DNA of 64,000 bases from Rhodothermales bacterium (GTDB lineage: Bacteria > Bacteroidota > Rhodothermia > Rhodothermales > JANQRZ01), in assembly GCA_028284265.1 (NCBI GenBank), contig JANQRZ010000018.1, forward strand, positions 62,001 to 126,000, in the 5' to 3' direction. Shown here piece by piece: positions 58,309 to 64,000 of the stretch (positions within the stretch are counted from its first letter, which is position 1; each line of letters starts with the position of its first letter). The notes under the pieces were generated by a model. That model searched no databases. It was not told the DNA's origin and saw only the letters and a list, made by a program, of their open reading frames with translations. The position numbers and the translations under genes were made by a program.

Positions 58309-60732
58309 ATGTTCGACTCTTCCTCTGGCGGGGCGGCTGTGACCGAGGTTTCGGCTGCCCCGAACGGACTTTTGTTCCGCTGTGGCGGTGCCGCGACTCG
58401 CCTACTCTTCCTCAGCGACGGCGTGCTCCGCATTGAGCTATCGCCGACTGGCACGTTCGACGACGGCTTTTCCTATGCGCTCGACCCGGACACGGTATGG
58501 GATGGTCCGCGCACGCTCGATGTGAACGAGACTGGCGACACGGTGTCTCTTCGCACCGATCGGATGGAAGTCCGCGTGGACCGGACGACAGGGTGCGTCG
58601 GCACATTCACCCTCGATGGACGAGCGATACTGGAGGATGCCGAGGCTCCGGCGTGGTATCGGGATGAGCCAGCGACTACCGGCATCACCCTCAGCAAGCG
58701 GCTCCGCGAGGACGAACGCCTCTTCGGGTTGGGCGACAAGACCGCGACCATCGACCGGCGCGGCGGGCGCTACGAGCACTGGAACACCGACGCCTTCGCT
58801 TTCGAGCGCGGCACTGACCCGATCTACAAAAGCATCCCCTTTGTCCTCGGCATCACGATAGAAGACGGCTCCTCGCCCGCTGCGGACCATGCCCTCGCCT
58901 ACGGCCTGTTCGTGGACACACCCGTCCGCTCCGTCTTCGATCTAGGCTCGGCTGACCCGAACCGCCTCCGCGTGGAAGCCAAGACGGATACGCTCGTCTA
59001 TTATCTCTTTCATGCTCCGTCGCCCATTGAGGTGGTGCAGCAGTTTACGCGGCTGACGGGGCGGCCTCCGATGTGGCCGAAGTGGGCACTCGGCTACCAC
59101 CAGTGCCGCTACTCGTACCAGACCGCCGGCGAGATCCGCGCCGTCGCCCGAGGCTTCCGCGAGCGCGGCATCCCGTGCGACGCGCTTTACTTCGACATCC
59201 ACTACATGGACGGCTACCGCGTGTTCACCTGGGACCGCGAGGCCTTCCCCGATCCCGACGGCCTCCTCCGCGAGTTGAAAGAGCAGAACTTCCGCTCCAT
59301 CATCATGATCGACCCCGGCATCAAAGCCGACGACCCGGACTATGCCATCGCCCAAGACGGTCTAGAGCGCGATGCGTTCTGCCGTATGCCCGACGGCTCG
59401 CTTGCTACTGGCGAGGTCTGGCCCGGCCCGTGCTACTTCCCCGACTACACCCGCCCCGAGGTGCGGCGGTGGTGGGGCGACCTCCAGCGCGACCTCGTTG
59501 AGCAAGGTGTCGATGGCGTGTGGAACGACATGAACGAACCGGCGGTGTTCAACACCCACCGCAAGTTTGAAGGCGATATCGAGGAGAACGCGCTCACGCT
59601 ACCGGATGAGGTGCAGCACGGCTACGAAGGACATGGGGCCGCTCACGCTACGGCACACAACATCTATGGAACGCAGATGGTGCGAGCGACCTACGAAGGG
59701 CTTGCCCGCCTCCACCCCGAACGGCGTCCGTTCGTTATCACGCGGGCGGCCTATGCCGGGACGCAGCGCTTCGCTACGGGTTGGACGGGCGACAACTCTT
59801 CAACGTGGGACCACCTACGCCTCGCGCTTCAGCAGTGCCTCAGCCTGAATGTCTCGGGGATGGCCTTTGTCGGAGCCGACGTCGGTGGGTTCATCGGATC
59901 ACCGGGCGGCGAGCTGCTGGCGCGGTGGACTCAACTCGGCGCGCTCACGCCGTTCTTCCGCAATCACTCCGGTCTCGACACACCGCCCCAAGAGCCGTGG
60001 GAGCTAGGCCCCGAGACCGAGCGCGTCTGCCGCGAAGCCATCGAACTTCGCTACCGGCTGCTGCCCTATCTCTACACGATGCTCCACCAAGCAACGGCTG
60101 ACGCGCTCCCGATGCTGCGCCCGCTCGCCCTCATGCACCCCGGCGATGTGGCGATCCGCATGGAGAATCCTGCTGGGTTCTACGCCGGCGACCGCCTACT
60201 GGCGTATCCGGTACTCAACAAAGGGCAGGAGCACGCCGACGTGTATCTCCCTGTCACCCGTGGCGGCTGGTTCGACTTCTGGACCGGAGCACGCTACGAA
60301 GGAGGCCAAACCCTCCGCATCAGCACACCGTTTGACGTGCTCCCGCTCTGGGTGCGCGCCGGAACTGTGCTCCCGCTCGGCCCCGTTCGCCAGCACACCG
60401 GCGAACGGTTCGACACCCTCACCCTCCGAGTCTACCCGACCCGCAGTCCCTTCACGTCGGTCCTCTACGATGATGCAGGCGACGGATGGGGCTTCAAGCA
60501 AGATGACTTCTACCGCTGCACGTTCCACGGAGCGTGCAGCGATGGTACCCTCAGCGTTCGCGCCGATATTGAGGGCAGCTTCCCCGCACCGTGGAAGCAA
60601 TGGAACATCGAGGTCTTCGGGGCCGCTCCAAACGAGGTGCTGGCTGACAACGAGCCGGTCGACTTCGAGTATGATGGGGCGTGTGCTCGCTTCACCATCC
60701 GACCGTCGCAGTCGTTCACCGTGCGAACCTAG
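58309..60732 (+). CDS. GH31 alpha-glucosidase, cytoplasmic
   Basis: LGYHQCRYSYQTAGEIRAVARGFRERGIPCDALYFDIHYMDGYRVFTWD, DGVWNDMNEPAVF, RFATGWTGDNSSTWDHLRLALQQCLSLNVSGMAFVGADVGGF; no signal peptide. Confidence 0.96.
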   Translation: MFDSSSGGAAVTEVSAAPNGLLFRCGGAATRLLFLSDGVLRIELSPTGTFDDGFSYALDPDTVWDGPRTLDVNETGDTVSLRTDRMEVRVDRTTGCVGTFTLDGRAILEDAEAPAWYRDEPATTGITLSKRLREDERLFGLGDKTATIDRRGGRYEHWNTDAFAFERGTDPIYKSIPFVLGITIEDGSSPAADHALAYGLFVDTPVRSVFDLGSADPNRLRVEAKTDTLVYYLFHAPSPIEVVQQFTRLTGRPPMWPKWALGYHQCRYSYQTAGEIRAVARGFRERGIPCDALYFDIHYMDGYRVFTWDREAFPDPDGLLRELKEQNFRSIIMIDPGIKADDPDYAIAQDGLERDAFCRMPDGSLATGEVWPGPCYFPDYTRPEVRRWWGDLQRDLVEQGVDGVWNDMNEPAVFNTHRKFEGDIEENALTLPDEVQHGYEGHGAAHATAHNIYGTQMVRATYEGLARLHPERRPFVITRAAYAGTQRFATGWTGDNSSTWDHLRLALQQCLSLNVSGMAFVGADVGGFIGSPGGELLARWTQLGALTPFFRNHSGLDTPPQEPWELGPETERVCREAIELRYRLLPYLYTMLHQATADALPMLRPLALMHPGDVAIRMENPAGFYAGDRLLAYPVLNKGQEHADVYLPVTRGGWFDFWTGARYEGGQTLRISTPFDVLPLWVRAGTVLPLGPVRQHTGERFDTLTLRVYPTRSPFTSVLYDDAGDGWGFKQDDFYRCTFHGACSDGTLSVRADIEGSFPAPWKQWNIEVFGAAPNEVLADNEPVDFEYDGACARFTIRPSQSFTVRT

Positions 60733-61637
60733 GCACGCTCCAAAGCGCCGCGGTCCCACTCGGCGAGATCGGCGGCCGCCTCGTAGGTGCTCTGGAGGAA
60801 ATTTAGCAACGCAGCGTCGGGGTCCGGGGCCGTCCGCACGGCCTCGTAGGGCAGGAGAAACTCGCCCAAATCTTGGTGGAAATAGGCAGCCTCGGGCATG
60901 ACTGCGTAGTCTGCGAAACCATCCGGCGTAGGATAGGCATAGGCGTAAAAGGCCGCCTCGCCCAGCCCAGCACCCGGCCAGAAACCCGCACTCGACACCT
61001 CGTGCGAATAGGCCTCCGTCATCACCCAGTTGGCAATATTCGGATAGCCGCCGGGATGAGGCGGTGCTGTCCGCCCTGAGAACCGTGTCACGGCGAGGTC
61101 GAACGCGCCCCAGAAGAAGTGGCTTGGGCTGGACTTTCCGAGAAAGCGAGCGCGGAAATCAGTGAATACCCGGTCGGCTTGGACGAGGGCGCGCCAGAAA
61201 GCGTGAACCGCCGCAGCGTCGTAGCTCGCATGCTCGGTGTCATCCCCGAATGGAATGACCTCTTCTAACTCGACGGGGATGGGCCAGATATCCACTTCCA
61301 CGCCGACTCCTCGGAGGCCCGCCATCGTCTTCTGATAGAACGCAGCGACCGACATCGGCTCCAACCCAAAGGAAGATGTCTCTCCCGTCGAGGTCTTGAT
61401 ACACAACTCGTGGTTGACAAAGTCGAAGTCGATCTGCACGGTGCCCCCTGTGTAGGGCATTGTCGAGGTCGTCAGGCCGCGCGGGGTGACGTAGAGTGCT
61501 ATCCCCCACCAGTGATTGATACGCGCCCCGAGTGCGAGTCGCACCTTACCAACGATCTGGGTCCAGAGGTGAACGGTGGCATAGGTGTCTTGCCAGTCGG
61601 CGAGAGGCAGCAGCTTCGGCCAAGCAGAGTCAGGCAT
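60729..61637 (-). CDS. DUF5996 family protein
   Basis: WPKLLPLADWQDTYATVHLWTQIVGKVRLALGARINHWWGIALYVTPRGLTTSTMPYTGGTVQIDFDFVNHEL, SPSHFFWGAFDLAVTRFSGRTAPPHPGG. Confidence 0.85.
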   Translation of the reverse strand: MPDSAWPKLLPLADWQDTYATVHLWTQIVGKVRLALGARINHWWGIALYVTPRGLTTSTMPYTGGTVQIDFDFVNHELCIKTSTGETSSFGLEPMSVAAFYQKTMAGLRGVGVEVDIWPIPVELEEVIPFGDDTEHASYDAAAVHAFWRALVQADRVFTDFRARFLGKSSPSHFFWGAFDLAVTRFSGRTAPPHPGGYPNIANWVMTEAYSHEVSSAGFWPGAGLGEAAFYAYAYPTPDGFADYAVMPEAAYFHQDLGEFLLPYEAVRTAPDPDAALLNFLQSTYEAAADLAEWDRGALERA

Positions 61638-61648
61638 TACTCGTTCTT

Positions 61649-62587
61649 TTAGTGTGTGAGTGGCGGGAGTCCGGCCTCGATCTGGGCGCGCTGCGCTTCC
61701 ATCCACGGAGGCAGAATCAAGGCTTCGCCGAGGTGCTCCGGGTTCTCGTCACGGGCGAAGCCGGGACCGTCGGTGGCAAGTTCGAAAAGGACACCACCCG
61801 GCTCGTGGAAGTAGACTGACTTGAACCAGAATCGGTCGATAGGTGGCGTAGGCCGCAGCCCAACCGCTTCGACTGCTCGGCGGACAGCCAATTCTTCGTC
61901 CTCATCCTGCACCCGCCACGCGACATGATGCACGCCGCCGGTCCCACCACCACCTCGCTTCTCGTCCGGGAGCACGCGAATATCGACCAGTGCTCCCACC
62001 GTGCTCCCACCAGTACCATAGCGGTGCCACCCATCTTCCTCGCCGACCCTCTCGAAGCCTAGCACTCCGGTTAACAGGGCTTCTGTCGGTTCGAGCACCG
62101 CCTCCCATAGCCGAACACTATGGACGCCACGAAGCTGGTGCTCCACTGGCACCGGACTGCCTTCCCATGCCACAAAAGGTCGATCCTCGTCCGTTTCGAC
62201 GAGTGCAAGCCGAAGCCCGTGCGGGTCCTCGAACGTCACGACTTGTTGTCCAAAGCGTATCTCAACCTCGCCCGTGGCAACACTGTGCTCCGCAAGGCGC
62301 TCCTGCCAATAGCCCATGCTCCCAACTGGAATGACGAACGGCACCTCGATGACCTGACCGACACCGGGACGGGCGGGGCGGGCGTTCGGAAAAGGAAAAA
62401 ACGTCAGGTCCGTACCCGGCGTGCCCTCGGCATCGGCGTAGAAGAGGTGGTACACCTTGGGCGCGTCTTGGTTGATGGACTTTTTGACGAGGCGCATTCC
62501 CATCGTCTTCGTATAGAAGTCGAGGTTCTCTTGGGCATCGCCGGAGATGACGGTGACGTGGTGAATGCCGTGGACGGTAGGTTTCAT
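61649..62587 (-). CDS. VOC-family ring-cleaving dioxygenase
   Basis: VHGIHHVTVISGDAQENLDFYTKTMGMRLVKKSINQDAPKVYHLFYADAEGTPGTDLTFFPFPNARPARPGVGQVIEVPFVI; second VOC half LRGVHSVRLWE. Confidence 0.9.
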   Translation of the reverse strand: MKPTVHGIHHVTVISGDAQENLDFYTKTMGMRLVKKSINQDAPKVYHLFYADAEGTPGTDLTFFPFPNARPARPGVGQVIEVPFVIPVGSMGYWQERLAEHSVATGEVEIRFGQQVVTFEDPHGLRLALVETDEDRPFVAWEGSPVPVEHQLRGVHSVRLWEAVLEPTEALLTGVLGFERVGEEDGWHRYGTGGSTVGALVDIRVLPDEKRGGGGTGGVHHVAWRVQDEDEELAVRRAVEAVGLRPTPPIDRFWFKSVYFHEPGGVLFELATDGPGFARDENPEHLGEALILPPWMEAQRAQIEAGLPPLTH

Positions 62588-62620
62588 TTGCTCAGTGGCA
62601 GAGTGACAGGTACGGCGTAG

Positions 62621-63481
62621 TTACATGGAGGTGTCGCCGGACGTTTCCGCTGACGACCGGCTTGCTTTTGTCGGACGGAGTGGCATACGCATCAGTCCAC
62701 CGAGCGTCGCATCCTCAGGCTTGTCGAAAGCATCTAGGCCGAGCTCGATTTCTTCCAGGTGAGTCCTCAGACGGAAACTGCGGAAGAGCCGATCCCACCA
62801 TGAGAAGAGCGAGCTATAATTGGAGTCGGTCTCTGGCTGGTAACGTGAATGGTGAACCTTGTGCATCGCAGGCGTCACGATCACGAGCCGGAGCACCCAG
62901 TCGAGGCGCGGCGAGAGCGCAAGGTTTGCGTGGTGGAACTGCACGACCGCAAACATCAGCGTCTCGTAGAGCACCAGTTCCCACGCATACGCCCCGATCA
63001 ACACGATCAGCGGAATCCGCAGGGCCGACGAGAGCATAATCTCGCCGACATGGAAGCGGCTCGCGGTCGTCACGTCCATCTGGGCATCGGCGTGGTGGAC
63101 CCGGTGGAACCGCCAGAGGAATGGGGCGCGATGGTTCATCCGATGCCAGAGGTAGGTCCACACATCGAGCAAGAGCACCGCCCCCATCGCGTGCGCCCAT
63201 CCTGGCAGCCCGGCAGTATCGCGCAGCACGTTGAGCAGGCCGATCCCCTGCTCGTCCGCCCATACCGCCGTTGCTACCCACAGCCCCGCAAACACAACAG
63301 CGATGACTACGCTGTTCAATAGACCCAGCGCGAGATTGCGAATGAGGTGAAAACCGCGTTCCTTACGCTCCCGAAACAGGTCGAAGAACGGGTGCAGCCC
63401 TTCGAGAACTAGCAGCACAACGAGGCCAATGAGCGCCGCCCCAACTTGGGTGGTCTTTAACAGATCGAGGAGGGCCGCCAT
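62621..63481 (-). CDS. sterol desaturase/fatty acid hydroxylase superfamily protein
   Basis: DVWTYLWHRMNHRAPFLWRFHRVHHADAQMDVTTASRFHVGE, VQFHHANLALSPRLDWVLRLVIVTPAMHKVHHSRYQPETDSNYSSLFSWWDRLF (His boxes). Confidence 0.92.
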   Translation of the reverse strand: MAALLDLLKTTQVGAALIGLVVLLVLEGLHPFFDLFRERKERGFHLIRNLALGLLNSVVIAVVFAGLWVATAVWADEQGIGLLNVLRDTAGLPGWAHAMGAVLLLDVWTYLWHRMNHRAPFLWRFHRVHHADAQMDVTTASRFHVGEIMLSSALRIPLIVLIGAYAWELVLYETLMFAVVQFHHANLALSPRLDWVLRLVIVTPAMHKVHHSRYQPETDSNYSSLFSWWDRLFRSFRLRTHLEEIELGLDAFDKPEDATLGGLMRMPLRPTKASRSSAETSGDTSM

Positions 63482-64000
63482 CAGTCTGACGGCTGCAGGC
63501 GAGCGAGCAGGCGGCGGACGTGCTCGATCTCGTCGTCGTTGACGGTGTGCCCCATGCCGGGGTAGATCTGCATCGTCACCTCGCCGCCGAGCGCTAAGAG
63601 TGCTTCAGCGGAGCGTTCGACGCGCATGAGTGGAATGTGCGGGTCTTCATCGGAGCAGCCCAAGAAGATGGGCGTGCCATCAAGGTCGCCGTCGTAATCG
63701 AAGACCTTGTCGGCGGGCGGATCGACGGCTCGAAGTTGCTCGTTGCCGATCAGTCCACCACTCAGAGCGACCACGCCCCCATAGCGCCGAGGGTTGCGAG
63801 CCGCGTACTCACTGGCGAGGCACGCGCCCTGCGAGAAGCCCGCCAACACGACGCGCGACGGCGGGATGCCCTTCGCCGCAACCTCGTCCAGCACGCGCCC
63901 AACCGTCCGCATCGCCGAGGACAGCTTCGGTTCGTTCTGACTCAGCGGGGCAAGAAACGAATAGGGATACCACGAGCTTCCGGCGGCCTGGGGCGCGAGA
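63481..64000 (-). CDS. alpha/beta hydrolase (phospholipase/carboxylesterase family), N-terminus off the right edge
   Basis: Frame stays open to base 64000 (RAPQAAGSSWYPYSFLAPLSQNEPKLSSAMRTVGRVL); VVLAGFSQGACLASEYA nucleophile elbow, YPGMGHTVNDDEI. Confidence 0.88.
   Translation of the reverse strand, partial: LAPQAAGSSWYPYSFLAPLSQNEPKLSSAMRTVGRVLDEVAAKGIPPSRVVLAGFSQGACLASEYAARNPRRYGGVVALSGGLIGNEQLRAVDPPADKVFDYDGDLDGTPIFLGCSDEDPHIPLMRVERSAEALLALGGEVTMQIYPGMGHTVNDDEIEHVRRLLARLQPSD

Overview
High-GC bacterial chromosome window. Protein content (HslUV, T9SS C-terminal sorting domains, PorV/PorQ, DUF2480, SusC-like TonB receptor) suggests Bacteroidota/Rhodothermota; this is inference, no 16S is present. 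It holds about 52 protein genes, one tRNA-Ser(CGA), no CRISPR, and no recognisable transposase or prophage. Left part: housekeeping (hslV-NYN-hslU, dacB-mreC-mreB, purH-purN, LD-carboxypeptidase, pepA, pdxA, ftsE-like, metG, cysteine desulfurase). Right part (38.7-60.7 kb): a roughly 22 kb co-directional malto-oligosaccharide/starch locus. It comprises a LacI regulator with a perfect 14-bp operator, a TonB-dependent receptor without SusD, a 1207-aa Ca-motif secreted protein, a PorV/PorQ protein, T9SS-exported starch proteins, a GH13 lipoprotein, malEFGK and a cytoplasmic GH31. Two observations stand out. (1) The short spacers between co-directional genes are filled by inverted-repeat elements of at least seven sequence types, several of which overlap the stop and/or start codons of the flanking genes; purN and pdxA share a start-codon-bearing leader. 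(2) A 124-bp attC-like imperfect palindrome follows an amidohydrolase gene, suggesting an integron-type cassette remnant. The SusD-less receptor plus 1207-aa protein plus PorV-like module in front of an ABC importer is the best candidate for an under-described system.
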